This document shows, in pieces, positions 47,515 through 54,143 of a stretch of 64,000 nt of DNA. The DNA comes from a virus. Each line of letters starts with the position of its first letter. Within the stretch, counting starts at the first letter, position 1. Where the stretch lies: positions 1-64,000 of IMG/VR virus record IMGVR_UViG_3300029787_000001, one strand, 5' to 3'. The position numbers were made by a program, and so were the translations under genes. A model generated the notes under the pieces. It was not told the DNA's origin and searched no databases. It worked only from the letters and a program-made list of their open reading frames with translations.

Positions 47515-48747
47515 ATGCCTGACAACAAGAAGCCATTTGACCTAAACCTGCACACAGCGCGGCTTCTCATGAGGGAACCATTTTTTGCTGCACTCTCACG
47601 GCGCATCGACAAGATCCGCACTGACAGTGTGCCGACTGCCGGTGTGCGGGTCAACCCTGACACCGCTCAGTTTGAGCTTTTCTACAACCCAGACTTCATG
47701 AGTTCTTTGTCTGACGACCACAAGATGGGCGTGCTCATGCACGAGTTCTATCATCTTGTTTTCGAGCATGTGACGACTCGCAAGCCAGAAGGCGGCATTC
47801 GCCAGATCGATAACATTGCCATGGATCTCTCGATCAACGGCATCTCCGAGATGCGTGGAAAGTTGCCCTGTGAGGCTTCTCCCGGTCCCGTCGTCACTCC
47901 CGGCGGTGAGCCGATGAAGGCGTGTCTGCCCGGCGAGGGCAAGTTTGCTGACCTGCCCGCCAATCAGACCTATGAGTGGTACCTCGCTGCTCTTGAGAAG
48001 ATGCAGGAAGAGGCAGAGAAGAACGGCGAGGGCAATCCTTTCGGTGACGCTGACTCGTTCGATGACCACGACGGCTTCGGCGAGGGCGGTGGCAATCAGG
48101 CAGCCAACGAGATCGCGAAGGAGCGCATGAAGGATGCGATCCGCAAGGCAGCAGAAGAAGCCGACAAGGCGGGCTCCTGGGGCTCCGTGTCCTCCTCGAT
48201 GCGGAAGTCTATCAAGGAGCGTCTCGCCACGAAGGTAGATTGGAAGAAGATGCTTCGCTACTTTGTACGCACAAGTCAGCGCGCCGACAAGCGGTCTACT
48301 CCGCGTCGTCTCAACAAGCGGTTCCCAAAGATTCACCCCGGCAAGCGGGTGCGTCGTCAGGCAAAGATCGCCATCTCCATCGACCAGTCCGGTTCTGTGG
48401 ATGATGGGATGCTCGCTGCGTTCTACTCTGAGTTGGACAACCTCGCACAGTTTGCCGAGTTTACTGTCATCCCGTTTGACACGGAAGTTGCGACCGACAA
48501 GGTTTATGTGTGGAAGAAGGGCGAGCGCCGGAAGGCTGAGCGTGTCCTGCATGGCGGAACCTGCTTCGATGCCCCCACACGGTTCGTCAATGATGGCAAG
48601 TTCGACGGACACATCGTGCTCACCGACATGATGGCTCCCAAGCCAATCGCCAGCAAGTGTCAGAGGATGTGGATGACGACCAGCGAGTACGCCCACAACC
48701 CCTACTTTTCCACAAGAGAGGTCGTGGTGGCGATTGACCGCAAGTGA
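47515..48747 (+). CDS. VWA-domain protein with metallopeptidase-like N-terminus, MoxR partner
   Basis: 410 residues. V-L-M-H-E-F-Y-H-L-V-F-E-H near residue 80 is an H-E-x-x-H zinc motif. A Gly/Asp/Glu linker with a helical stretch follows (about 150-235). The C-terminal VWA-like domain begins at I-S-I-D-Q-S-G-S-V (about 290, D-x-S-x-S) and contains G-G-T-C-F-D-A-P and H-I-V-L-T-D-M-M. This domain order matches the DUF2201 family often next to MoxR ATPases. In a phage it may remodel host or virion complexes, or act in conflict with host systems. Confidence 0.85.
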   Translation: MPDNKKPFDLNLHTARLLMREPFFAALSRRIDKIRTDSVPTAGVRVNPDTAQFELFYNPDFMSSLSDDHKMGVLMHEFYHLVFEHVTTRKPEGGIRQIDNIAMDLSINGISEMRGKLPCEASPGPVVTPGGEPMKACLPGEGKFADLPANQTYEWYLAALEKMQEEAEKNGEGNPFGDADSFDDHDGFGEGGGNQAANEIAKERMKDAIRKAAEEADKAGSWGSVSSSMRKSIKERLATKVDWKKMLRYFVRTSQRADKRSTPRRLNKRFPKIHPGKRVRRQAKIAISIDQSGSVDDGMLAAFYSELDNLAQFAEFTVIPFDTEVATDKVYVWKKGERRKAERVLHGGTCFDAPTRFVNDGKFDGHIVLTDMMAPKPIASKCQRMWMTTSEYAHNPYFSTREVVVAIDRK

Positions 48748-48781
48748 GACATCTGAAGACAAAGATCGTAGCGATTGACAC

Positions 48782-48810
48782 TTGACAGACTCACCCCAGC
48801 AGGTTACATT
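48782..48810 (+). promoter_or_regulatory. Promoter with upstream element
   Basis: TTGACA, 17 bases, TACATT; GACAAAGATCGTAGC at 48758-48772. Confidence 0.85.
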
Positions 48811-48832
48811 ACAAGAGTAACAGGGAGAGATA

Positions 48833-49018
48833 ATGTTTCTCAACATCCACCACCGCCACCTCCGTCCCCCGCCAGAGCCGGTGGTGTTCTTCTGCCGCCA
48901 CTGCGGGCACGGCTCCAAGAGGGACGGCGAGCGCATTCGCAAGGGCTCGTGGGCTGCTCACTGGGGCGGCGAGGGTTGCCCTGATTGCGGTACCTCCACT
49001 CCCCCCAAGAAGTGGTAA
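48833..49018 (+). CDS. Zinc-ribbon-like small protein
   Basis: 61 residues. F-F-C-R-H-C-G-H-G and G-C-P-D-C-G-T give two C-x-x-C pairs about 28 apart, a zinc ribbon arrangement. His-rich N-terminus. Confidence 0.68.
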   Translation: MFLNIHHRHLRPPPEPVVFFCRHCGHGSKRDGERIRKGSWAAHWGGEGCPDCGTSTPPKKW

Positions 49019-49022
49019 GCAA

Positions 49023-49223
49023 GTGACTGACGATGAAAGGATTGTAAATGCGTTTGTCAATCACTGGGGACTCACTTTAGAGGAAGCCCGCAAGGAGTTG
49101 ACAAAGGCAAAGGCGGACGCCAAGAAGAAGGCATGCCGACGAGAGGCTGAAAAGCAGTCACTCTGGAACAACGACAAGGATTGGGACTACTACCCAACCT
49201 TCCCAGAAAAGAAGGAACAATGA
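49023..49223 (+). CDS. Small helical protein, GTG start
   Basis: 66 residues. I-V-N-A-F-V-N-H-W-G-L-T-L-E-E-A-R-K-E-L resembles a short helix-turn-helix; then a Lys-rich helix. ATGA overlap with the next gene. Confidence 0.58.
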   Translation: MTDDERIVNAFVNHWGLTLEEARKELTKAKADAKKKACRREAEKQSLWNNDKDWDYYPTFPEKKEQ

Positions 49224-49405
49224 AGCATCCTTTCAAAGTTGGTGATCTTTTGCGAAGCAGGATGAACCGAGAAAACCTCGCCATCGTTTTGCAAGTTTAC
49301 ACAATGGACGGGCGCCCTTATTTGGATGTGAAATATCTCCGTGGCGATGTAGTCCCTTGTGTGCCTCTCCAGCGTTTTACCCTTATTTCGAGAGCAGAAC
49401 AATGA
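49220..49405 (+). CDS. Small VGD-family protein
   Basis: 61 residues, M-K-H-P-F-K-V-G-D-L-L-R, L-A-I-V-L-Q-V, L-D-V-K-Y, F-T-L-I-S-R. ATG 49220 overlaps the gene before. Confidence 0.68.
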   Translation: MKHPFKVGDLLRSRMNRENLAIVLQVYTMDGRPYLDVKYLRGDVVPCVPLQRFTLISRAEQ

Positions 49406-49593
49406 AGCCCATTCTCAAGACAATCGCCAAGGACATCATCGTCCTGTCCGCCCAGGCTCTCGCCTTTCGACTGGCAGCGCCCCAGGATCAGCAGCAGGAC
49501 ATCGTTTTCGCTGCTGTCCCAACGAAGGGCTCCACCGCGCTCAAGGCACTTCCCGCCGATGATGAGCCACAGGCACGCAAGGTCGGCTTCTGA
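49402..49593 (+). CDS. Hypothetical protein
   Basis: 63 residues from ATG 49402. K-T-I-A-K-D-I-I-V-L-S-A-Q-A-L-A-F-R is one long helix; the rest is Pro/Ala-rich. Coupled to the gene before. Confidence 0.55.
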   Translation: MKPILKTIAKDIIVLSAQALAFRLAAPQDQQQDIVFAAVPTKGSTALKALPADDEPQARKVGF

Positions 49594-49627
49594 GACATTC
49601 CAAGACAAAGATCGTAGCAGAAACACC

Positions 49628-49656
49628 TTGACAGATTGGCTCTAACAGATTACATT
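49628..49656 (+). promoter_or_regulatory. Promoter with upstream element
   Basis: TTGACA, 17 bases, TACATT; GACAAAGATCGTAGC at 49604-49618. Confidence 0.85.
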
Positions 49657-49684
49657 ACAAGAGTAACAGAGACGGAGAAAGAAC

Positions 49685-49837
49685 ATGGAAGACCTGACCC
49701 CCCTGGACATCGCGCTTGAGACCACTGACCGAGTGATCGCAGCCATCACGACGCAGGCGACAGCAGCCCTGATTCCAGAGAACTCCGAGACGTTCCTGAT
49801 CGCCTACTGTGCCATGCTCGCTCCGGCAGAAGCATGA
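49685..49837 (+). CDS. Small helical protein
   Basis: 50 residues: L-D-I-A-L-E-T-T-D-R-V-I-A-A-I-T-T-Q-A-T-A-A-L then a second helix. ATGA overlap with the following membrane peptide. Confidence 0.5.
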   Translation: MEDLTPLDIALETTDRVIAAITTQATAALIPENSETFLIAYCAMLAPAEA

Positions 49838-49944
49838 GCCAGGATCTCCGATTCCAGTGCGACGTGATTATGCTCTGCGCTGCTGGGATCTTGATCTGTG
49901 TCCTGCTCGCCTCAATCTTCCAAGAGTTCGGATGGACACTGTAG
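49834..49944 (+). CDS. 36-residue membrane peptide
   Basis: F-Q-C-D-V-I-M-L-C-A-A-G-I-L-I-C-V-L-L-A is one membrane span with three Cys. Confidence 0.52.
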   Translation: MSQDLRFQCDVIMLCAAGILICVLLASIFQEFGWTL

Positions 49945-49982
49945 GCTGCCCCAGCCCGGACTATTTACTTTCGAGGTCCACC

Positions 49983-50069
49983 ATGGCAAAGCGCAAGAAC
50001 AAGACCCCCAAGGGTCGCAACGTGATCGCCGTCGCTGCGATCACCCGTTCAGGCTGCAAGAAGCTCTGA
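49983..50069 (+). CDS. 28-residue basic peptide
   Basis: M-A-K-R-K-N-K-T-P-K-G-R-N-V-I-A-V-A-A-I-T. Preceded by CTATTTACT at 49961 and GAGGTCCACC. Very short, so only moderately supported. Confidence 0.45.
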   Translation: MAKRKNKTPKGRNVIAVAAITRSGCKKL

Positions 50070-50099
50070 GACGCTCAAAAAAAAGATAACAGAAAGACC

Positions 50100-50128
50100 T
50101 TGACAGATAAGACATAGCAGGTTACTTT
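50100..50128 (+). promoter_or_regulatory. Promoter
   Basis: TTGACA, 17 bases, TACTTT, with an A-rich AAAAAAAAGATAACAGAAAG upstream. Confidence 0.75.
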
Positions 50129-50150
50129 GTAGAAGTAACAAGGAGAGCGA

Positions 50151-50357
50151 ATGTTCACTATCGGCAATCACATCCAGTTCACCTCCACCGGCTGTCGCGG
50201 TCTGGTGGTCAAGATCACCAAGCACGAGGGCGGCTGCGATGGTCGCGGCACTGAGTTCGTTCACGTCCTCTGCGGACCTGACGCTGACGGCGAGCACGGA
50301 GGTGAGACCATCGGCTTCCCGCGCCTGCATCTCGAAATGGTCGCAGAGGTCCTGTAG
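50151..50357 (+). CDS. VGD-like small protein
   Basis: 68 residues: M-F-T-I-G-N-H-I-Q-F, R-G-L-V-V-K-I, E-F-V-H-V-L, L-E-M-V-A-E. Family pattern kept although V-G-D is I-G-N. Confidence 0.58.
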   Translation: MFTIGNHIQFTSTGCRGLVVKITKHEGGCDGRGTEFVHVLCGPDADGEHGGETIGFPRLHLEMVAEVL

Positions 50358-50389
50358 ACCAGAGATTTCAGAAACAATCAAAAAAGCCC

Positions 50390-50418
50390 TTGACAGAAAC
50401 CCCCTGCCGCATTACATT
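50390..50418 (+). promoter_or_regulatory. Promoter
   Basis: TTGACA, 17 bases, TACATT, ACAAGAGTAACAAGGAG. Confidence 0.85.
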
Positions 50419-50443
50419 ACAAGAGTAACAAGGAGAGTGAGAG

Positions 50444-50536
50444 ATGACCACCAGACAGAAGATGGCTGCTGCCGTAGTTGTTGACTATGCCTGCTGGTTC
50501 TCGCTTGGCTTTGTTGTTGGCTACTTCGTACTCTGA
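50444..50536 (+). CDS. 30-residue membrane peptide
   Basis: M-T-T-R-Q-K-M-A-A-A-V-V-V-D-Y-A-C-W-F-S then a hydrophobic run to the end; one span. Confidence 0.5.
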   Translation: MTTRQKMAAAVVVDYACWFSLGFVVGYFVL

Positions 50537-50552
50537 ACACAAAGAGGATAAT

Positions 50553-50825
50553 ATGACTCGCAATGATTCCGTCGTCTCCGCTTTCGCCTCCGGTCGCCCT
50601 GCTCGTGCAGGAGCACTCCGCACCGATGGTCGCTCCCTCTACTCCTACGATCTGAAGATCGCCGAGAAGACCCTCGCCGGTGTGGTCGTCAGTGACTACA
50701 CCTCTGGTGGTGGACTGTTCGTCTCGCAGACCACGAGCCGCCACGTCGGGCTCGCAAGGCGCGTCGCAGACACAGTGATGCTCCCAGAGCAGTTCAAGGC
50801 ACTCTTCGTCAAGATGCCCTTCTGA
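50553..50825 (+). CDS. Hypothetical protein
   Basis: 90 residues from ATG 50553. D-S-V-V-S-A-F-A-S-G-R-P-A-R-A-G, Y-S-Y-D-L-K-I-A and L-A-G-V-V-V-S-D-Y strands, end A-L-F-V-K-M. Not recognised. TGATG to the next gene. Confidence 0.65.
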   Translation: MTRNDSVVSAFASGRPARAGALRTDGRSLYSYDLKIAEKTLAGVVVSDYTSGGGLFVSQTTSRHVGLARRVADTVMLPEQFKALFVKMPF

Positions 50826-51007
50826 TGGGCGTTCTCGTCTCACTCTGCGAACACCGCGCCAAGCTCCGGCAGGAGGAGCAGGCGAAAACGCAGGAAGAAC
50901 TTGATCAGTTGAAGATTCTGGTGCGTGCCTGGGCGAATGCCATGGGAGATCCAGAGGTCAAGCCCTACTTCCTTCCCCTTGACGATCACCTGACAGAAAG
51001 TCCTTGA
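50825..51007 (+). CDS. Small helical protein, stop in the next -35 box
   Basis: 60 residues. H-R-A-K-L-R-Q-E-E-Q-A-K-T-Q-E-E-L is a charged helix; L-V-R-A-W-A-N-A-M a second. The TGA at 51005 is part of TTGACA. Confidence 0.58.
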   Translation: MGVLVSLCEHRAKLRQEEQAKTQEELDQLKILVRAWANAMGDPEVKPYFLPLDDHLTESP

Positions 51008-51032
51008 CAGATTAGGCTCCTCAGGTTACATT
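51004..51032 (+). promoter_or_regulatory. Promoter with embedded stop codon
   Basis: TTGACA, 17 bases, TACATT, ACATGCATAAGAAGGAG. Confidence 0.85.
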
Positions 51033-51051
51033 ACATGCATAAGAAGGAGAG

Positions 51052-51276
51052 ATGATGCTTCGCACTTCGCTGCCGCCCGGCACACTTGTCGAGATTCCTA
51101 CCGCGCATGGTCGTGGGTGGTTCCGCGCCCTCGTTCTCTCTGACTGGTTTCCGCGCGGTGGGGCTCACTGGTTCACGATCAGCGCCCTTGAAGCCGTCCC
51201 CGCCGCCTTTATTGAAAAGGGCGCGGTGCTCGACATCATGGACGACCCGCTCGATTTTCGTGTAGTTTCTGCTTGA
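51052..51276 (+). CDS. Hypothetical beta-rich protein, stop in the next -35 box
   Basis: 74 residues. L-P-P-G-T-L-V-E-I-P, G-W-F-R-A-L-V-L, H-W-F-T-I-S and L-D-F-R-V-V-S-A; the strand plan is close to VGD proteins (G-T-L-V for G-D-L-V). ATG 51052 or 51055. Confidence 0.6.
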   Translation: MMLRTSLPPGTLVEIPTAHGRGWFRALVLSDWFPRGGAHWFTISALEAVPAAFIEKGAVLDIMDDPLDFRVVSA

Positions 51277-51301
51277 CAGAACACGATCACCGGACTACAC
51301 T
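51273..51301 (+). promoter_or_regulatory. Promoter with embedded stop codon
   Basis: TTGACA, 17 bases, TACACT; TGA 51274-51276 ends the gene before. Confidence 0.83.
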
Positions 51302-51323
51302 ACACGCACAAGAGGGAGAGAGA

Positions 51324-51557
51324 ATGAAGAAGAAGAAGCTGACCCCAAGCCTCCACGGCGACATTGGAATCGACACCCGCTCCAACCGCCAGCCCCGCAA
51401 CGTGATCGGCTACGCAGCCGAGCCCGCTGGAATCAGCGGCGGTCGCGTGTGGCGCCTGCACAAGGGGCAGCGCAAGTCCTGGCTGTGTGACACGGTGTTG
51501 CTCTCGACTGCCGAGAACATGGCAGCAGACGGCAATCTCGCCATCACGGAGAAGTAG
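51324..51557 (+). CDS. Hypothetical protein
   Basis: 77 residues from ATG 51324. Basic start M-K-K-K-K-L-T-P, then V-I-G-Y-A-A-E-P-A-G and R-V-W-R-L-H-K-G-Q. Not recognised. Confidence 0.6.
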   Translation: MKKKKLTPSLHGDIGIDTRSNRQPRNVIGYAAEPAGISGGRVWRLHKGQRKSWLCDTVLLSTAENMAADGNLAITEK

Positions 51558-51583
51558 AAATAAAAGATCGCAGCAGAAAGTGC

Positions 51584-51612
51584 TTGACAACTCGCCCTGA
51601 GCGAGTTACATT
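51584..51612 (+). promoter_or_regulatory. Promoter
   Basis: TTGACA, 17 bases, TACATT, with AAAGATCGCAGC upstream at 51563-51574, a variant of the shared element. Confidence 0.83.
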
Positions 51613-51633
51613 ACATGCAAGAAAGGAGAGCAC

Positions 51634-51864
51634 ATGAACGACCCCCGTGCGCAGTTCCGCGCACTTCGCCCGCCCACTGTTGGTTCGATGGTTATGCTGC
51701 CGGACCCGGACGAGACTGGCGAGACCCTCCACACTGTCATCCGTCGCGTTCGCGGCTCTGTGTACCGACTGGAGCACGATGACACCGGTGAGGAGGTCAC
51801 CGCCGACCTCGCCCAGAAGGGCACTGTCTGGACGGTCGGCTCGACCACCTACCGAATCGACTGA
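51634..51864 (+). CDS. Hypothetical beta-rich protein
   Basis: 76 residues. V-G-S-M-V-M-L-P, T-V-I-R-R-V-R, V-Y-R-L-E and V-W-T-V-G strands: a V-G-S-M-V start loosely like VGD. Ends Y-R-I-D. Confidence 0.6.
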   Translation: MNDPRAQFRALRPPTVGSMVMLPDPDETGETLHTVIRRVRGSVYRLEHDDTGEEVTADLAQKGTVWTVGSTTYRID

Positions 51865-51884
51865 ACATTCTTTCCCGTTTCCCC

Positions 51885-51913
51885 TTGACAAGTGGAGCGG
51901 GACAGGTTACATT
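51885..51913 (+). promoter_or_regulatory. Promoter
   Basis: TTGACA, 17 bases, TACATT; pyrimidine-rich TTTCCCGTTTCCCC upstream, shared with 52117, 52542 and 54685. Confidence 0.85.
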
Positions 51914-51942
51914 ACAAGAGTAACAAGAAAGGAGAGATAACA

Positions 51943-52092
51943 ATGTTCCCCTACTTCCACCACTTCGCCGCTGTCATCTTCAACGATGTCCTCCTGAACC
52001 GCAACGATGCGGGTCTGCGGCAGAATCTCCGGTACCTCGCGCAGGACCTCGGCATCATCCCCGTCGATGACTGGGCGAGCAGCACCGACTGA
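51943..52092 (+). CDS. Small hypothetical protein
   Basis: 49 residues from ATG 51943: P-Y-F-H-H-F-A-A-V-I-F-N-D-V-L-L, then L-R-Q-N-L-R-Y-L-A-Q-D-L. Amphipathic helices. AGGAGAGATAACA upstream. Confidence 0.58.
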   Translation: MFPYFHHFAAVIFNDVLLNRNDAGLRQNLRYLAQDLGIIPVDDWASSTD

Positions 52093-52116
52093 GCGAACTT
52101 TCCTTCCACTTTCCCC

Positions 52117-52145
52117 TTGACAGAAGAACCCAGACAGGTTACATT
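52117..52145 (+). promoter_or_regulatory. Promoter
   Basis: TTGACA, 17 bases, TACATT, ACAAGAGTAACAAG. Confidence 0.85.
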
Positions 52146-52173
52146 ACAAGAGTAACAAGAAGGGAGAGAAAAG

Positions 52174-52392
52174 ATGAACCAGATCGAAGCCCTCGACGTG
52201 CTCACGATGCACGATCTCTTCGGAGACGGCAGGCGCGACACCCTCACCGCCGCCATCGCGGTGATCGAGCCCATCGCCACCCGCCGCGCCCACAACGGGA
52301 CCGGCGACAGCATCGACTTCATGCTGGAGATGGTGCAGGGCGCCCGCGAGGATCTGTCTCGCATGGCTCCGTGCCCGTCCGGTCGCTGGTAG
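52174..52392 (+). CDS. Small helical protein ending in a tRNA-like stretch
   Basis: 72 residues. A-L-D-V-L-T-M-H-D-L-F-G, L-T-A-A-I-A-V-I-E-P-I-A and F-M-L-E-M-V-Q-G-A-R helices. Its last codons (C-P-S-G-R-W) lie in sequence resembling a tRNA 5' part, so the end may have been altered by a tRNA insertion. Confidence 0.58.
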   Translation: MNQIEALDVLTMHDLFGDGRRDTLTAAIAVIEPIATRRAHNGTGDSIDFMLEMVQGAREDLSRMAPCPSGRW

Positions 52393-52436
52393 CGCACACT
52401 GCTGAGAGGGCAGCGGGTTCGACTCCCGCACGGGTT
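52372..52436 (+). pseudogene. Degenerate tRNA-like sequence
   Basis: T arm GCGGG-TTCGACT-CCCGC is perfect and ACGGGT pairs with GCCCGT six pairs back at 52373. TGGTAGCGCA matches the D-arm end of tRNA-Gln. The anticodon loop lacks T33, the D stem does not close and no CCA follows. I read it as a tRNA remnant. Confidence 0.45.
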
Positions 52437-52448
52437 AGCATCTGGCCG

Positions 52449-52484
52449 GCTGGTTGCTTCATGGGTTCGAGTCCCATGACCGGT
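52449..52484 (+). other. T-arm plus acceptor minihelix
   Basis: CATGGG-TTCGAGT-CCCATG stem-loop flanked by CTGGT/ACCGG. It has tRNA half-molecule form without D or anticodon arms: a second tRNA remnant or a tRNA-like signal. Confidence 0.4.
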
Positions 52485-52541
52485 AGCTCTGCACGGACCC
52501 GTAGGGCGGCGACTCCCTCTCACTTTCCTTCCACTTTCCCC

Positions 52542-52570
52542 TTGACAGACTGACCCTAACGGGTTACATT
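52542..52570 (+). promoter_or_regulatory. Promoter
   Basis: TTGACA, 17 bases, TACATT, ACAAGAGTGAGAGGG. Confidence 0.85.
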
Positions 52571-52627
52571 ACAAGAGTGAGAGGGAGACAGACTCCCCTC
52601 CAATCCCCAAGCAAGTGAGTTGACACC

Positions 52628-53038
52628 ATGGCTAACCTCTTCGTCCTGAACCTCGTCGGAACCACCGCCCCCCTCGCCGCAGACAAGAACGCCAACCGCC
52701 TGATCGCTCTCGCGGTCGATATGCTCGCAGGCGACAGTGCCCCGGAGCCGGTCGAGGTCCCCGACACCGACGCCCTCCGCGCTGCCCTGTTCACCCGCGT
52801 CGCCACTGGTGAGGTCTCCCCGGCAGACTGCGCCGCCGAACTGAAGGCAATCGATCAGCAGGTCGCTGACGCTGCGAAGGCTGCGAAGGCTGACCCGCCC
52901 GTGCTCTCGCTCGCTGGCACGCCGGCGTCCGCTGCGATGATTAAGAGGGCGTTTCGCGGAGCGGAGTCCGGCACGAGCGTGGAGGTCGCAAGCCTCGACG
53001 GCGAGCGCGTCGGTTCGATCACAATGTTTCGTTGTTAG
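52628..53038 (+). CDS. Ala-rich hypothetical protein
   Basis: 136 residues. L-F-V-L-N-L-V-G-T-T-A-P at the start, then a helical N-terminal half with R-L-I-A-L-A-V-D-M-L, A-D-A-A-K-A-A-K-A repeats, and S-G-T-S-V-E-V-A-S-L at the end. Strongly GC-rich codons. ATG 52628 lacks a good ribosome-binding site. Not recognised. Confidence 0.65.
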   Translation: MANLFVLNLVGTTAPLAADKNANRLIALAVDMLAGDSAPEPVEVPDTDALRAALFTRVATGEVSPADCAAELKAIDQQVADAAKAAKADPPVLSLAGTPASAAMIKRAFRGAESGTSVEVASLDGERVGSITMFRC

Positions 53039-53083
53039 GAATGTTCCGGGTCTGAGACTCCAAAAAAAGATAACAGAAAGCCC

Positions 53084-53112
53084 TTGACAGGTGAGCCCAT
53101 CCGGGTTACATT
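53084..53112 (+). promoter_or_regulatory. Promoter of a non-coding region
   Basis: TTGACA, 17 bases, TACATT; AAAAAAAGATAACAGAAAG upstream. No gene follows for about 490 bases, so it probably makes structured RNA. Confidence 0.82.
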
Positions 53113-53289
53113 ATAAGGGTAACAAGCGACAAGAGGTCCGCGACATGAAAGGTCCGAACTGAACATTCATGCATAGGCTGGGAGGCGTCCCACCTGTGAG
53201 CAGTAGCAAGAGCGACGCACAGAGGTGAACCTGACCCGAACGGGAGGGAACCTGCCTCTTCAAACACGACAGCAATAGTCCAACCCAGC

Positions 53290-53315
53290 CCGCTGGCACA
53301 CCGGTTAAAGTGTGC
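53290..53315 (+). repeat. Hairpin repeat, copy 3
   Basis: 26 bases identical to the copies in the tRNA cluster at 36759 and 36991; hairpin GCACAC/GTGTGC, followed here by TCCCCTTTCT. Confidence 0.82.
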
Positions 53316-53325
53316 TCCCCTTTCT

Positions 53326-53510
53326 ACGAGAGCCGATCACCTCGCGCCAACGAGAAGCATCGGAGACATTGCACAGGTTTGGCGACCTGTGACGTGTGGG
53401 GCATAAGGTGCCCCGATGGCTTGACCGAACCTCGCAACCCACGCCACCAACGAAGGCGCAGGAGCGACAAGTAGCCGGTCATCTCTGCGGGTTCAACTCC
53501 CGCCTCTCGT
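53326..53510 (+). ncRNA. tRNA-like structured RNA, about 185 bases
   Basis: ACGAGAG at the start pairs with CTCTCGT at the end, and a perfect T arm GCGGG-TTCAACT-CCCGC precedes the 3' strand, as in a tRNA. Between them are CCGAT/ATCGG enclosing CTCG/CGAG, CACAGGT/ACCTGTG and GGGGCA/TGCCCC hairpins and no anticodon arm. No CCA. The plan recalls a tmRNA-like or intron-bearing tRNA, but neither is shown. Confidence 0.5.
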
Positions 53511-53554
53511 TTCCTTTACAGTCCGAGACAGCAAAAAAAGATAACCCTAACCCC

Positions 53555-53583
53555 TTGACAGACTAACGGCAGCGCGTTACATT
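53555..53583 (+). promoter_or_regulatory. Promoter
   Basis: TTGACA, 17 bases, TACATT; AAAAAAAGATAACCC upstream. Confidence 0.85.
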
Positions 53584-53604
53584 ACATGTAAGAAGGGAGA
53601 GACA

Positions 53605-53766
53605 ATGTTCGCACTGATTACCTGGGAAAGCATCACTGGTCCCTGGACCGTCCGCGAGGGTCTGCCCTTCGCCTTCGCAATGTCGATGGCAAGGAATGGC
53701 GGCTTCGCCCGTGCGCAGGTCATCGACGAGCACGATCAGATCATGGCAGAGTTCAAGGCTGCCTGA
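53605..53766 (+). CDS. Small hypothetical protein
   Basis: 53 residues: M-F-A-L-I-T-W-E-S-I-T-G-P-W-T-V-R-E-G, F-A-M-S-M-A-R-N-G-G, A-Q-V-I-D-E-H-D-Q-I. Strand-helix-strand, loosely like the gene at 43019. AGGGAGAGACA upstream. Confidence 0.6.
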   Translation: MFALITWESITGPWTVREGLPFAFAMSMARNGGFARAQVIDEHDQIMAEFKAA

Positions 53767-53808
53767 GCCTTCCTTCCGAGAACTCATAAAAAGATAAACA
53801 CTATCCCC

Positions 53809-53837
53809 TTGACAAGAAGAAGAGGATAGGTTACATT
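53809..53837 (+). promoter_or_regulatory. Promoter
   Basis: TTGACA, 17 bases, TACATT, ACCAGTAAG. Confidence 0.83.
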
Positions 53838-53860
53838 ACCAGTAAGAAGAGAGATAGACA

Positions 53861-53953
53861 ATGGAAGACATGATTCACATGCTCATTTTGATTGTCCTTG
53901 TCCTTCTGACTATGTTGGTGGTAGAGGTAGCTAAGAGCACTGACACCATTTGA
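53861..53953 (+). CDS. 30-residue membrane peptide
   Basis: M-E-D-M-I-H-M-L-I-L-I-V-L-V-L-L-T-M-L-V then V-E-V-A-K-S. One span. Confidence 0.5.
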   Translation: MEDMIHMLILIVLVLLTMLVVEVAKSTDTI

Positions 53954-54005
53954 CCCCTGCATGACCCTTGTGATCCACTAAGTGTCACAGGTTAATGAAA
54001 GTTAT

Positions 54006-54034
54006 TTGACATTCTTTACTATTGGTGTTATGCG
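54006..54034 (+). promoter_or_regulatory. Possible promoter of a short RNA
   Basis: TTGACA, 17 bases, TATGCG. Followed at 54057 by a 10-base-pair hairpin and no gene. Confidence 0.4.
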
Positions 54035-54056
54035 GTGTCATAGAGCCGCGCTGGCA

Positions 54057-54094
54057 TGTGAGGGGGTTGGGCGTTGTGATCTGGCCCCCTCACA
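54057..54094 (+). terminator. Long-stem hairpin, terminator or small-RNA end
   Basis: TGTGAGGGGG pairs with CCCCCTCACA across an 18-base loop; the run after it is CGCAAAC, not T-rich. Confidence 0.45.
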
Positions 54095-54143
54095 CGCAAA
54101 CTGTCAAGGACAATAATCGTCCGCATTACCGTGCAGCACGGCA

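Larger units (their letters stand above)
53113..53554 (+). ncRNA. Structured RNA region without genes
   Basis: Only a five-codon reading frame starts here. First part: GGCTGGG (about 53177) can pair with CCCAGCC (about 53284), enclosing hairpins such as CCCG/CGGG. Then comes the 26-base repeat at 53290 followed by CCCCTTT, and then the tRNA-like domain at 53326. A strong promoter in front and another behind mark it as its own transcription unit. Confidence 0.55.

Noticed and set aside
47596-48942. A 448-codon open frame on the - strand opposite the VWA gene
   Set aside because: It mirrors a GC-rich gene, has Leu/His/Val-rich low-complexity sequence and crosses a + strand promoter.
53326-53510. 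tmRNA
   Set aside because: The tRNA-like closing stem and T arm are there, but no tag reading frame, no typical 5' G-rich start with D-loop signature and no CCA.
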